Positions 21,611-33,868 of a stretch of 64,000 nucleotides of DNA are shown here, one piece after another. Under the pieces are notes generated by a model that searched no databases, was not told where the DNA came from, and worked only from the letters and a program-made list of their open reading frames with translations. This DNA comes from Halicephalobus mephisto (Eukaryota > Nematoda > Chromadorea > Rhabditida > Panagrolaimidae): positions 496,001-560,000 of the forward strand of contig SWDT01000012.1 in NCBI GenBank assembly GCA_009193035.1. Reading direction: 5' to 3'. Position numbers and translations under genes: made by a program. Position 1 is the first letter of the stretch, and the number at the start of each line of letters is the position of its first letter.

Positions 21611-22454
21611 CTAATGCGATGGCTGCATACGGTATCCGAGGTCGTGCAGTTTGTCTCCAGATTTTTGCACGGCTTCGGTGCATCGTTCTCTGCGATGATC
21701 GAAGTATTCAACCGTTGATTCTGGAATCGCGTTAAATTCGTTATCCACTCCGACATCGAACATGTGAAGAAAACTGATTTCTTGGTCTGCATCATCAGTG
21801 GCGTCACTATTATCGGGGATTTTGTCCTGGAAAAATCATACTATGATAAAATTAGAAATAAACATCATTTTGAAGTTATCTTGAGACAAATTTCTATAAC
21901 CTTCTAAAATCCAAATTTCAGGCAGTTCGAAAGTCATTATTATGGAAATCCAAAACGGATATTATTACGAAATAATCCGAATACGAAAATTCAGAACTTT
22001 CTAGAATTAAGTCTTCAAATGGTTTCAAAAACATTATTAAAAAGTAAAAAATAAACATGTTACGAAATCGTCTCAACAAGAATTTCCAGAACTCTCTAGA
22101 ATCCTTGATTTCATTTGGATCGGATCCTAAATTGTTCCAAAAACTTCAAAGAGATCCTCGGAATCTCCAGAATCTTCCGTGAGATTTTTGAAGGTTCTCT
22201 AAACATTTCACAAAGTTCTAGAAAAAATTCAGAAATTTCCATAAGATTTCCGAAAGTTTCCAGAATCTTTGATTAAATTCTGAAAAAATCCAGAAAATTC
22301 CAAAATTCTGATTTTTTTGAATTACGGAAGACAAAAAACTTACTTGGACGTTTTGAGGTTTCTCCACGGGTTTATCCATGGGTTTATCCATGGGTTTTTC
22401 CACTGGTTTGTCGTCAGCGTCTCTGTACTCACTGTAGTGTCTGTGAGCGAACAT
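21611..22454 (-). CDS. Small hypothetical protein with PVEKPMDK repeats
   Basis: Two exons on the minus strand, 22454-22344 and 21826-21611, giving 108 residues. The intron is GT-AG with a good donor (GTAAGT) and acceptor (TTTTCCAG). Exon one encodes MFAHRHYSEYRDADDKPVEK followed by PMDKPMDKPVEKP, a short charged repeat. Exon two encodes an acidic segment (DNSDATDDADQEISFLHMF) and a helical EYFDHRRERCTEAVQKSGDK before GYRMQPSH. No signal peptide or membrane segment is present. I do not recognise the family. Clean splicing and sensible codon content suggest a real gene. Confidence 0.6.
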
Positions 22455-22626
22455 GATTTAAGCGTAAATTTCGAAGCGGTAGATTTCTACAAAAATTAAA
22501 AACTTTAAAATCTCACAATGGATTATTAAAATACATCACGCATTCTCACAATCGGTATATAGAGAATAATATACTGATGTAGCTAAAATATAAAAAGTTA
22601 ACTAAAATTATGATTTCGTAATTTAC

Positions 22627-22839
22627 CTAAAATCGAATCAGGTCCTTAAAGTCAACTGATTTCGCTGTTGTTCGAGTCCTTTTATATTTATCCCATCGAG
22701 TAGAGGCCGACGGACCCTGTTTACTGTCTTTCTTCACAAAAACATTTCTGTTTTTCAGTGGCATAGGTGCAAATATCGAGATTATTTCGAAATTCAAACT
22801 CTCCTCCCATGTGTTTTCATAGATTCTGGAACGAACCAA
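22627..22839 (-). CDS. Possible small basic protein, unassigned
   Basis: A single open frame of 70 residues, upstream of and on the same strand as the small gene at 21611-22454. It is basic (NRNVFVKKDSKQGPSASTRW, KYKRTRTTAKSVDFKDLIRF) with no signal peptide. Less AT-biased than its surroundings, but with no homology I can name. It could be a genuine short gene or the first exon of a longer one. Confidence 0.3.
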   Translation of the reverse strand: MVRSRIYENTWEESLNFEIISIFAPMPLKNRNVFVKKDSKQGPSASTRWDKYKRTRTTAKSVDFKDLIRF

Positions 22840-24495
22840 ATTTTTCGAAATTTGTTTACTAGCTCAATTCAGCGTGTTTTTTTTGTTTTTTTATTGAAAG
22901 CAGCACTGAGAGAGAACAGCCGACGACCGCAATGCAACACTGGCCAGAGATCGGTCATTTAAAAAATGTTTTCTAAAATAGACAACAGAAAAAATAAAAC
23001 AAAAGTTATTTTAAAATATATGCATCTATTTCAGAAATCAAATCTAAGAAGACAAACAGTTTTTAATAAAAGTACTTTGAAAAATGAAAACTTTATGAAA
23101 TTTTTTAATACAAATTTTTAGACCTTTTTGTAAATTTTAAAACAGAATTATAGTTTTATAAAAATTACAAATGAAAATTATTGCGAAATTGTTTCAACAC
23201 GAAAATCTGAAGTTTTTAGGATCGTTGATTCCATTTGCATGGGATTCTGTAAAATTTCAGAAATTTTCAAGAGACTCTAGAAACTCTTCAAAGTTCCCCA
23301 TAGTATTCTAGTTTGAAAGAATTTAAAAACAAAAATTTTATCCTTGCTAACAAAAGCATGTGCGGAGAATTGGCAAAGATTATTTCCTAAAGGCTAGATT
23401 AATTCAGTTTTTAGGAAATATAATTGTTAATCGCAAACGTTGAGAATCAGGCTGCAGCACTATGATAAATAGGATCATATGAAGAGATTTTACAGTTGTA
23501 TAGCATTATTAGACTGCCAGATTTCGTTACAAGAACCTAAAATAAGATTAATTCCAAAACAATACTGATCAATTACTGTCAATGATGAAAATGGGTTATT
23601 ATTCAATATTAGATTTGACAACATTGGAAAATTCTTTCTAGAGACAAATTTTTATGAATTCATTTTACCTCCAAGAACTAGTTTTACTGCAATTGGACAT
23701 GAGAACAAAATTAAATTAAATACAATTTGAAATTACTAACAACAAGATTCAGCAATTGTTGTTTTACGTTTTTAATCTCTAATGAAAAATAGAATTTTAC
23801 CCGAACTTTTTAAATGGACTGTATATCATTTTGAGACTGTTTAGATGTGCATTCAAGACAACTAAATCGATTCTCTACAATAGTCTTCTGAAGAGGGCAA
23901 ATTTAGAACATATGTAAAGTGCATGCTTCGAGGTTATATGAGGTTTTAGAAAAATATTCAACGAAAATCAAACATAAATTCTAAATAGATATTCTAAACT
24001 GCAAAGCAGATTATAATTTAAACTTTCAGTTCCAGTATATTTACTCTATAAATAAATAATGGAATAAGATATAGATGAACTGGATCTAGGCTCAAGTTAC
24101 GGTATATTGAGGAGTGTAGCCATTTGAAGAAACTTCGGAGTTGCACAACTTGGCCATAATTTCAAATTTGGATATAAAAATTTAAAGAACATTAATTCCA
24201 AAGTGATATCAATTTATCATTGTTAAGTGTAAAATTCCCTAATGTGTGAAAATTTGCTAAACTATCATATTCATATATCTATAAGAAATCTCAATAAAAT
24301 CAGCTCTTTTGAATCAACTTCATTTAGTAGATGATTCTATTTCCTTTTTCGTGCTCAATGCAAAAGTATTATCAAAGTTGTCAGGTGGCATAATGCGTTT
24401 TCCGATATCATCTTAAAATGCTGGGATTAATATTGTTTTATGTGGGTGTTGAAAAGGTGTGCTAAAGCAGAGATTAATTCATTGTTACACTCAGA
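22840..24495. other. Spacer before the CUB-like cluster
   Basis: AT-rich DNA with a copy of the dispersed AACACGAA repeat near 23173-23290, which is related to another near 22063-22170. It also holds an eroded piece of a CUB-like gene (listed separately). A second stretch near 24115-24230 loosely repeats the DNA around 23475-23585. No intact exon was found. Confidence 0.6.
23586..23730 (+). pseudogene. Relic of the terminal exon of a CUB-like gene
   Basis: The segment TTGACAACATTGGAAAATTC through ATGAGAACAAAATTAAATTA matches the last exon of the gene at 24496-26991 (26860-26990) almost base for base, covering FFLETNFYEFILPPRTSF and TAIGHENK. The preceding exons are missing or unrecognisable, so this is a truncated copy rather than a gene. 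Confidence 0.8.
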
Positions 24496-26991
24496 ATGTA
24501 TTTTTACACTTTATTGATTGTTTCAACGGTCTTCATCAAAGTGGTATATGTGCAGAGTTTTGATTGTATTAATTACATTTATTTGTATAAAACCGCAATT
24601 CATCTTTCGACTTCGAACTTTCCTGCAACAGTTGATTGGGGAAATCGACCACAGTGTCATTTCGAATTTGAGAACGAATCTGGAAATTCGATTTTTATCA
24701 TCACTAATGGATACTTGAAGGATGTCCTTATCACTTTAGATAATGAGAGTAGGTAAGTATAATTTGGTAATTCTGAATTCTATGAAAATAGACTTTATGA
24801 GGAGATTGATACGAACAAAAACTATTATCAGTTTATTGGGAATTCAATCACCTTCCAACTTCTCAGCAATACTTCTAAATCTGAAACCAAGACTATATGG
24901 CAGGCTTTTCAAGGATTCATTTACCTTGTAAATGATTCGTATTCTAGTATCTCATATACAATTAACATGGAAAATATGTCTAATCCTGATTTCTCTAAAT
25001 CCAGAATATTAGTGCCATTGACACCGGAAAGTACTCAAGAAAGTATATGGTTCTTTCTTTTTAAGGACACGAACATTTATCTAAAGGTGCTGCTAAATCT
25101 GAATATGAAGGATGACATAAGTTGGATTTCTACTTGTCCTTATATAGCGTTCAAGTATTTTTTGCTAATTTATTAATAGCTAAAGTAAAGATATTTCAGT
25201 CACCATAGCCCATATTCTACAAACGGAACAGAGATTTTTAAAGTTGCTGGTGTATTGAACCTATGTATGATTAAGTATCATAGGGGTATGCAACCTGTCG
25301 ATTACGGCAGCATGAGAGGATTGGTAACTGTGGCTGACAGAGATTGCGGAGTACGAACAAACTGCACTTTCAATAATACAGATGAAGGTACCTATATATT
25401 TTCGTCATTTGACTTGATTAACGGATATGAAAACAATGCTGTAAGTATTTATTGTTCTGGAAGAGAAAGGACAAATCTTCTTTCAGCACTGTTCTCAGTG
25501 GATCAAAGCCAAGAACGACAAATATTTCGTCTTTTGGTTTCAAACTTTTTACTTAGAAGAAGCGTATGATAATGTGACTGTTCAAAATGTGGCAGGACTT
25601 GAGGTAATTAAAATACAGCCTGGTCATATCTATATTGCTCCCTCGTATGATATCTTATTCCGATTTGATTCCGATGGAGGTATTACACAAGCTGGATTTG
25701 AGGTATTTATCCAAGAATACGGTAATTTCTAATTAAAAAGCTGTAGAATTTCATTGAAGGATTTCAGACTGCGTACTTCGGAATGTTAGTGTAACTATTC
25801 CATGTTCTGGAACTATAGATGTAACATTTTTCGCAAATTCCACCAATCCCCATATGTTCTGCTCTAATGGTGACGTTTATATTCATGTAAGTTTGCGAAA
25901 TACAAATGGATATTGTACAATGTGGTAGATTTAGCACAATATAGAAGAAGAATGTGCCAATGAAAGTAATTTTATTGTCATACATTATCATACTACCCGA
26001 GACAGTATACTAACTGTATGGGTTAAAATGCCTTATGGAGGTGGATATACACTGTAAGTTATCTCTAGAAATAGCTTCATTCTTGTTTGTTTCAGAAACT
26101 ACACTAGGACAATAATTCCTGTAAATTTTCTTATTCATATGAGTAGCCAGCCATTCGTTAGTATTATGGACACTACCAATATTTGGTGTCTTTTGACACT
26201 ATATCGGATTCCCGAACCAAAAGTCTTTGATACTTTAATTTTGAACAAAACGATCACACATGTTTTCTTCGATCTATCAAGGATACCGGACAATAGTTAC
26301 ATAGAAATTAGATATAATTTTCCTAAAGAGATGGTGATTGATTATTATTTCGTGACAGACAGCGATTATGGGGCCCTTGATTTCTACGAAGGGTTCTTTG
26401 AAACTTACAAAGCTCCGTAAGTTAAAATAAACTTAGTTCCATTGATTAATTCTCTACATTTAGGATAAACAGTATTACAACGGTTTGTAACAAGACCAAT
26501 AACCGACGATTTATGCCTACTGGATGTACTTCATCAATTTCTCAAAATCTCATTTACACTGAGAAACAGTACAAGAATTATAGTGCGTTTATGTTCGTCA
26601 GAATTCATGATTGTTAGTTCTTTCTTTACTCTAATCTTAACAATTAATTTCAGTGGAAACATCCGACTGTCTCTTTGAACACAACGTGATTGACGCCATG
26701 TTATTAGCAGAAAAGAATGGAATGCTAACTATGGTCAACAACGGAACAGGGACTTGTACAGTAGTTATTCTGAATGCATTCCTGGAAGGCCAAATTTATT
26801 TGGATGAATTCTGGACTGACGCTGTTTCCGATCCAATAGAAGTCCATGATGAAAAAGAAATATTATTTAATTTTACGAAATTTGACAAAGTTGGGAAATT
26901 CTTTCTGGAGACAAACTTTTATGAATTCATTTTACCTCCAAGAACTAGTTTTACTGCAATTGGACATGAGAACAAAACTAAATTAGATTAA
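24496..26991 (+). CDS. Secreted CUB-domain protein, tandem copy A
   Basis: Nine exons: 24496-24752, 24792-25154, 25200-25440, 25487-25721, 25768-25886, 25935-26053, 26096-26416, 26464-26612 and 26654-26991, giving 713 residues. All frames join. MYFYTLLIVSTVFIKVVYVQ is a signal peptide. An N-terminal CUB-like region has NFPATVDWGNRPQCHFEFE, and WQAFQGFIY follows. A more typical CUB domain in exons 3-4 contains YDNVTVQNVAG and YDILFRFDSDGGITQAGFEV. Many N-glycosylation sites and paired cysteines fit an extracellular glycoprotein. Worm CUB-like families are often intestinal and pathogen-responsive, but that role is only inferred here. Intron 1 is just 39 nt. It aligns exon for exon with copy B. 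Confidence 0.85.
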
Positions 26992-27417
26992 TTTTAAAAT
27001 AATCTACTCTAATTAATTTTGAGATTTCTTAGTGCATTGAAAGTTTTCAAAGTATTGCATTCCTGAATCTATGTTAGTTCTTTGATTTATTGAGCTCTTT
27101 TGACTCAAGATTGCTCATCATCTGATTGTATTCTTTGGCGATATAGATTCATTTCTGTTATAAAAATACCTCATTATCTTGAGTTCTGATCCTTGATTCT
27201 TTTCAAGAAAGGGTGTCTCAAAGTATTCTGCACTCATGACAACCGGTCACAGGTCTTTGAAAAAAGCTTTTCTCATTTGATCTTAATGCATTATCAAGAT
27301 TATTAGAAAGTATGATCTGATTATAATATCTTTCTCACATTATTGCGCTTAAAAGACTCTTCTATGAATATTCCTCAATTTTATTGAAATAGAATTGAAT
27401 CTTTTGGTCTGATTAAA
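26992..27417. other. Intergenic region between CUB-like copies A and B
   Basis: About 425 bases of AT-rich DNA with no recognisable exon. It presumably carries the copy A 3' UTR and the copy B promoter. Confidence 0.5.
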
Positions 27418-29919
27418 ATGCATGTTTATACTTTATTGATTGTTTCAACGGTCTTCACCAAAGTAGTGTATATGCAGAGTCTTGAGTGTATTAATTACAT
27501 TAATGTAAACGATGGTGCAATTTACGTGTCAACTCCGAACTTCCCTGCAACAGTTGATTGGAATGAGCGGTCACAATGCCATTTCAAATTTGAGGAAGAA
27601 GTCGGTAATTTTATCTTTATAATCACTAATGGATATCTAAATGATGTGGTTATCACTTGGGATAAAGAAATCAGGTAAATTCAATTTAATGATTTTAAAT
27701 TTGACTTTAAACAGATTTTATGACAAAATCGACACAAACAAGGACTATTATCAATTCGTTGGGAGTTCAATATCTTTCAAACTTCTTACAAATGTTTCTA
27801 ACTTTGAAACCAAGACTAAATGGCAGGCTTTTCAAGGATTTATTTATCATGTGAATACATTTTCTACTAATAAGTCGTACGCAATTGACTTGACAAACAT
27901 TTCTAATCCCGACTCCTCTAAATTTGAAACCATAGTGCCATTGACTTCGGAAATTGCCGAACAATGTGGATGGGATTTCCATTTTAACAGTACAAACATT
28001 TATCTAAAGATGTTACTAACTCTGAATATGGTATATAACACAAGTTGGATCACCACTAACATTTATATAGGGATTAAGTATTTTTTACTGCCTTACTGAT
28101 AAGTAAACCCTAGCATTTCAGTCATCATGGTCCATATTCCACATATGGGAAACAACTTTTTAAAGTGGCCGGGATATTGAACTATGGTACGATCACTTAT
28201 CATACGGGTATGCAACCTGTCGATTATGGAAGCTTGAGGGGGTTAGTAACTATAGCTGGTAGAGACTATGGAGAATCAACAAACTGTACCTTTTTAAATA
28301 ATACCAAAAATATTTATATATTTTCGTCTTTCGATTTGATGAAGGGATATGAAAACAATGCTGTAAGTATTGATACCTCTATGAGAGATGAATCTCGAGT
28401 TTAGCACTGTTCTCAATGGATTAAGGCCCAGGATGAAAAACAATTAGCTTTTTGGTTTCAAAGTGTTCACTTAGAAGAGACTTACGACATTGTAACAGTT
28501 CAAAATGTGGCAGGATTTGAAGCAATTAAAATACAACCTGAGCATATTTACATTACTCCTTCATACGATACTTTATTCCAATTCGACTCTGACGGGAGCA
28601 TCACTCAAGCTGGATTTGAGTTGTTTATTCAACAATATGGTAATTTCTAATTATAAATCAATGATACTTTACTAGGCAATTTCAGATTGCTCATCTCAGA
28701 AGGTTAGTGTAACTGTTCCATGTTCTGGAACTGTGAATACGACGTCCTTGGAAAACTTTACCAATCCTCATATATTTTGTTTCGCGAAACGAAACGTACT
28801 CATTGATGTAGGTTTTGGAACATAAATATTGGTATTTTGTAATGTATTAGATTTAGTACAAGATAGAAGAGGAGTGTGCCAATGAAACTGAATTTATTGC
28901 CATACATTATAACATCACGCAAAATAGTGCAATATATGGGCTAATTCTGAGGCATGATGGAGATTTAGAAGGGTACACTTTGTAAGTGTTCTTGGGAAAT
29001 ATTTTTATCTTTGTTTCTTTCTAGAAAATATAAGAACACTATCATTCCTGTAAATTTCCTTATTGCCATCAATAGTCTGCCATTCTTTGGTATTTTGGAT
29101 ACCACAGATATCGAATTCTCCATGACACTATATCGGATTCCCGAACCAAAAGTCTTTGATACTTTAATTTTGAACAAAACGATCACACATGTTTTCTTCG
29201 ATCTATCAAGGATACCGGACAATAGTTACATAGAAATTAGATATAATTTTCCTAAAGAGATGGTGATTGATTATTATTTCGTGACAGACAGCGATTATGG
29301 GGTCCTTGATTTCTACGAAGGGTTCTTTGAAACTTACAAAGCTCCGTAAGTTAAAATAAACCTAGTTACATTAATTAATTCTTTACATTTAGGATAAACA
29401 GTATTACAACAGTTTGTAATAAGACTAATAACCGGCGATTTATGCTTACTGGATGTACTTCATCAATTTCTCAAAATCTCATTTACACTGAAAAGCAACA
29501 TGAAAATCACAATGCGTTCATATTCGCTAGAGTTAATAATGGTTAGCGTTTTTTCATTTCAGTTAAGACAATTAATTTCAGTAGACAATGTCAACTGTCT
29601 CTTCGAACATAATGTGATCAATGCCTCATCACTAGCGGAAGAAGACGGGAAACTAACGATGGTTAACAACGGAACAGGAACTTGTACAGTGACTCTTCTT
29701 AATCCATTAAAAGAAAAAGGCATTTATTTGGATGAATTCTGGACTAACGCTGTTTCCGATCCAATAGAAGTCCATGATGAAAAAGAAATGTTATTTAATT
29801 TTACGAAATTTGACAAAGTTGGACAATTTGTTTTAGAGAATAATTTCTACAAAATCGTCTTACCTCCAAACACTAGTTTTACTGTAATCGGACATGAGGA
29901 TGAACTAATTTTAAAATAA
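27418..29919 (+). CDS. Secreted CUB-domain protein, tandem copy B
   Basis: Nine exons: 27418-27674, 27715-28077, 28122-28362, 28405-28639, 28686-28807, 28857-28981, 29025-29345, 29393-29541 and 29582-29919, giving 716 residues. Intron positions and phases equal those of copy A, and seven of nine exons have the same length; exons 5 and 6 are 3 and 6 nt longer. A signal peptide (MHVYTLLIVSTVFTKVVYMQ), the CUB-like N-terminus (NFPATVDWNERSQCHFKFEE) and the CUB domain with YDTLFQFDSDGSITQAGFEL are present. It has no frameshift or stop. A 239-bp stretch spanning exon 7 and into intron 7 is nearly identical to copy A while flanking exons differ far more. Confidence 0.85.
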
Positions 29920-31673
29920 TTAACGGCGATAGAATTTAGAAATTGTTGCTTTGTACTTTTTGTCTTCAAGAATTGACAGTTTTACTTGACAGCTTGAAAT
30001 GAGTTGCACGTAATTTTCGTTTTTTGTAAATATTCCTTCATAATGCGTGATTTGGTTTTGATGAGAATTGTTTAAAGCACACAGTTGCGATTCTTATTTA
30101 TGAGGACATCAATAATTATAAGATAAATTCAGATAATAGTTTCTTTATTAAGGTAGTAGAAGATGGGTAATTATATAATCATAAAGTAGAAAAAAAGCAA
30201 TAATATATCGATTCAACTGATAAACAAGTAGGCTGTGAAAATAAAGAAGTCAAGGGTGCTTTTTGATAAAATATCAAATATCGTGGGAAATCTATCAGCA
30301 CATGAGCAAAATACCAAATCAAAAAATTAAGAACCTAGGAAATTAAATAGAAAACAGGAGTGAAGATCAATGAAAAATAATTACATAAAGGATCTGGATG
30401 ATTTTTTGCAATGTGCAAGACGACGATTCAGCTGTCTTTTTCGCCAAATTTCTTTTCATTGTTTAGTTCATTTGTATATTTCGCTTTTGTTCGGTATTCT
30501 TTTTACTTCATTTATTTCTGATTTTCAATTGGTGATGAATGAAAATACAAAAGAAAATTCCGTCAAAATCCTACTGAATCTTGTAATAAATACATCTGTT
30601 TTTAAAAATTTCTAAATTCTCATTTTAAACTTCCTTTTTTTGTAAAACAAGAAGTATACAATTAAACAATTCTTACAGAGGAATTTTAATATTCCTGACG
30701 GCATTAACCTTGATCCTCCAATTGTATGTTTTCTTTGTCATGCTACTAAAATCCTCAAAATCAATAAGTGAAAGTGGAAAACTATTGGCATACATTACTC
30801 TTGGAATATAGAATTCAATATTCTTCTCGGATTTGTAGTTATCCTAAAATGTTTCTTTCTAGCTCTAGGGTATATATCAATGGAGTAGGTCAGGATATTT
30901 ATGAAGCTTTTAAGTATGTTTCTGCTGAACTTAAGTAGATTTTCAATTATGAAATAATTTAAAAATCCTTCGTTTTTTCATCTCGGTGTTTCGTTGTAGG
31001 AATACTGTAATTAAATAGTTGTAGAAATTGGCAGGTACTTTTGAACTTCTGTGAAGAGATGGGATTCTGGTTGCTTTTCGCCAAAAAACAAATAATTGGA
31101 AGTTGAATACGCTGAAAATAGTTAATTGATTCTACTGTTCTGTTATATAGGTGTCGAAAAGGTTATCACAATGGATAAATGAAAATTCTTTCGTTAGACT
31201 TGAAATATACTTTTTGCACCAATAATCTTTCTTAGAAATCTTGACAAGTAATAAGATAAAACATTAGCGGATGAGTTGAGAATTCTCTCAGATCTGTTAA
31301 TGGATAAATTAAAGTGATCTATTTATAAAAATCAAGAAATAAAAATGGATGTTTCCAATATGAAAACCAAGTTTTTTTGTGAATAAATATGGAAGACCTC
31401 TATGTTGGGTTTTTCTGTTTGGGATGCCTTTTTAATTACCTTAAACAGAATCTCCTTTACAAGTAATTTTTAATGATCCGAGTTTGCAAATAGATCAGCT
31501 AATCCCATTTCCCCAGATCTGAAAACTTTACTTCTACTTTGAATCGCTTACTGGAGGATAAAGATAAATAACAGTTACCTCTCTAGTAAACAGTTTGAGA
31601 TCACTATAAATCAATGAGAAGATGATATTTTTGTTAGATATATTGTATTAATATTTATTAAAGCTAACATTCA
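29920..31673. other. Long spacer inside the CUB-like cluster
   Basis: About 1.75 kb of AT-rich DNA between copy B and the inverted copy C. The 81-residue plus frame at 30370-30615 has one hydrophobic stretch but no homology or splice context. I see no exon, tRNA or structured repeat. Confidence 0.6.
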
Positions 31674-33868
31674 TTAGGCCTTTCTCGGCAGAACAGAGTC
31701 AATTGGTTCACTAGTCGAAATATTCGTGTATTTCGCTGAAACGTTATCTGTCGTACCAACCGAAGAGCTTAAATCAGCTTCTTTATAGAATGTTACGTTC
31801 GAAGATAGACTGGCAGTTGTGTAACTCACTTCCATCTCATAAGAATTACCAGTACTGAACAAAAAAGCCATTAGACAATGATCTTCTGCTCTGTCTTCGA
31901 AAGTTAAATTATGGGGTTTATATTTAGTTTCAATAGCGTTGTTATTGTCAAGACAATTTTTGGCATAGATCTCTCTTAGACGGAAGAAATACTTCATATA
32001 ATAATAATTGACTAGAGGGAGTGTAACTTGTCCAGTAGTCGATGTATAAGAAGTTATAAATCGAGGATATTTCATAGATATTTCATTATAAGAAGATCCA
32101 GCCAGTAAATAAGCATCATATACTTCTTCATGACTAGACAACATCCCCATCAAGAATACGTCCAAAGTGTAGTTGGAAGGTGCTTGAACAGTCAAGGAGA
32201 AATAAGTATTGTTATTCATATCCACCGGACTTTTGAAAATTGGAGATTCCGGAGTCAATGCTATTAATTCTGAATTACTACTTGCCACTGATGAAAACCA
32301 TAATGTTGGGACATCAGTATAGACGTCAGTAACATCATTCCCAGAAGTGAATTTCACATGAAGGGTTTGATTTTTTGAAAACAGTCTTCCGAAGGTCATG
32401 AATTCGGAAGAACTTGTTTTGTAGATTAGGTTTCCGTCAACAGAAATCTCCAGAACATCTACATCTCCTTTCCTCAGCTGCGTAGTCGTTTTGAAGAAAA
32501 AGAACTTGTCAGTACAAGATTGATCAAAGGTAACATCGAATTCACAGTTCATGGAGCCACAGTAAGATGGGATGCTACTCGTTAAACCAAATCCATCTTC
32601 GTAACAGCTTAACTTTTTTTCGATATGTTTACAAGTGCAATCGAAATATGAAGCTTTTGCTATGAATCCGTAGGCGTTCGTATTTTCATCAGATTCAAAG
32701 CGGAAAGTGTAGTTCCCACTCTGAGGTAAAAGAATCTTTCTTCTTTGGTCAATGTTGTTGTCATTTCCCTTTGTGTCCTTGATAACAATTTTATCAGCTA
32801 TGGGTTCTAGAAAAGAAGAAATTTCAAGGAAAACATTCTGTCCGTCCTGCAATAAAAGGGGAACATCGCAGATCTAAAAAATTCAATAATTACCGCATTA
32901 TTAGCAGAGAAATAGAACTTACAATGTTGTTAAGATAACCAATAGTATTGTTTTGGACCTGGATGATGATGGTCCCGTCAGCAAAACTTTGAGAGCAGTT
33001 TATATAAGTTTTGGGAGTGAAGGAAGCAGCTGAGACAAGAGCAACCATCGAAAAGGTCTGGTTCATGGAGAGAAAGTTTTTCCGGTAAGTAATAGTAAAG
33101 GATGCTCCATCAAAGTAATAAACTGTATTATTCCTTAGTACATTTATGGGACCATTATCATTCGAGATAGTGAGGCTTTCTCTATCTAATTTCCTTCTCA
33201 CAATGACCTTTAAGCGCATCGACTCTGGAACGACAATTTTCCAGCTACACACCTCATATTTGACAGAAGTTCCTAATGACATCAAAGGGACAATTTTATT
33301 AGAATCTACCAAATTGAAAATTTGGCCGTTAAGAAGACAGCTCGAAGTCTTTTCACCTAGTGGAGGAGCATAAACAAATCCTTGAAATCCGTTCCATCCA
33401 ATAAAATACTTTGGAATTTCAAAAGGGATAGAATCTGTTTCGGGAACATCGATGTATTTAACGCTTTTTGAGTCATCAAAGCTACCAGTAATCGTATTTG
33501 ACAATGGAGTTGCTAGTACTCTTGATTCTGGAGTCATTTTACCATACGGCATATTTGGGATTAGATTAAAGGAACTCAAAAATCCATTGATGAGCACAAC
33601 AATGAAACCCGTTTTCTCTCCATCTGCTCTCTGCAAAATTCTTCTTATTCATTAAACAGATACTAGCTAAAACCCTTACTTTAAAGGTATGTCGACAACC
33701 ACTGTTGCTGGCAATTGATTTAGGATAATCTTCCGATTCAAAGTAAATGATTTCATCACTCTTCAAACTAATCACGGTGTCATTGTATTGGTTCACGCAG
33801 CTAGCAGTATCTGGCCTCAAATCCGCATTAATAAAAGGAAAGAAAAAAAGTAATAATACAATATTCAT
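31674..33868 (-). CDS. Secreted CUB-domain protein, inverted diverged copy C
   Basis: Three exons on the minus strand, 33868-33680, 33630-32923 and 32846-31674, giving 689 residues. The chosen ATG gives a clean signal peptide (MNIVLLLFFFPFINA); an upstream in-frame ATG at 34012 would bury it. The order of landmarks matches copies A and B: FESEDYPKSIASNSGCRHTF near the N-terminus, VVLINGFLSSF, WNGFQGFVYAPP, and a CUB-like core ending YTFRFESDENTNAYGFIAKA before a Cys-rich C-terminal half (CTCKHIEKKLSCYEDGFG). Identity to A/B is low. It has three exons where they have nine, so it is an old paralogue with intron loss or gain. Multiple NxT/S sites suggest glycosylation. Function unknown. Confidence 0.82.

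Noticed and set aside
30370..30615. 81-codon open frame with one hydrophobic stretch
   Set aside because: No signal peptide context, splice partners or homology; AT-rich spacer often yields such frames.
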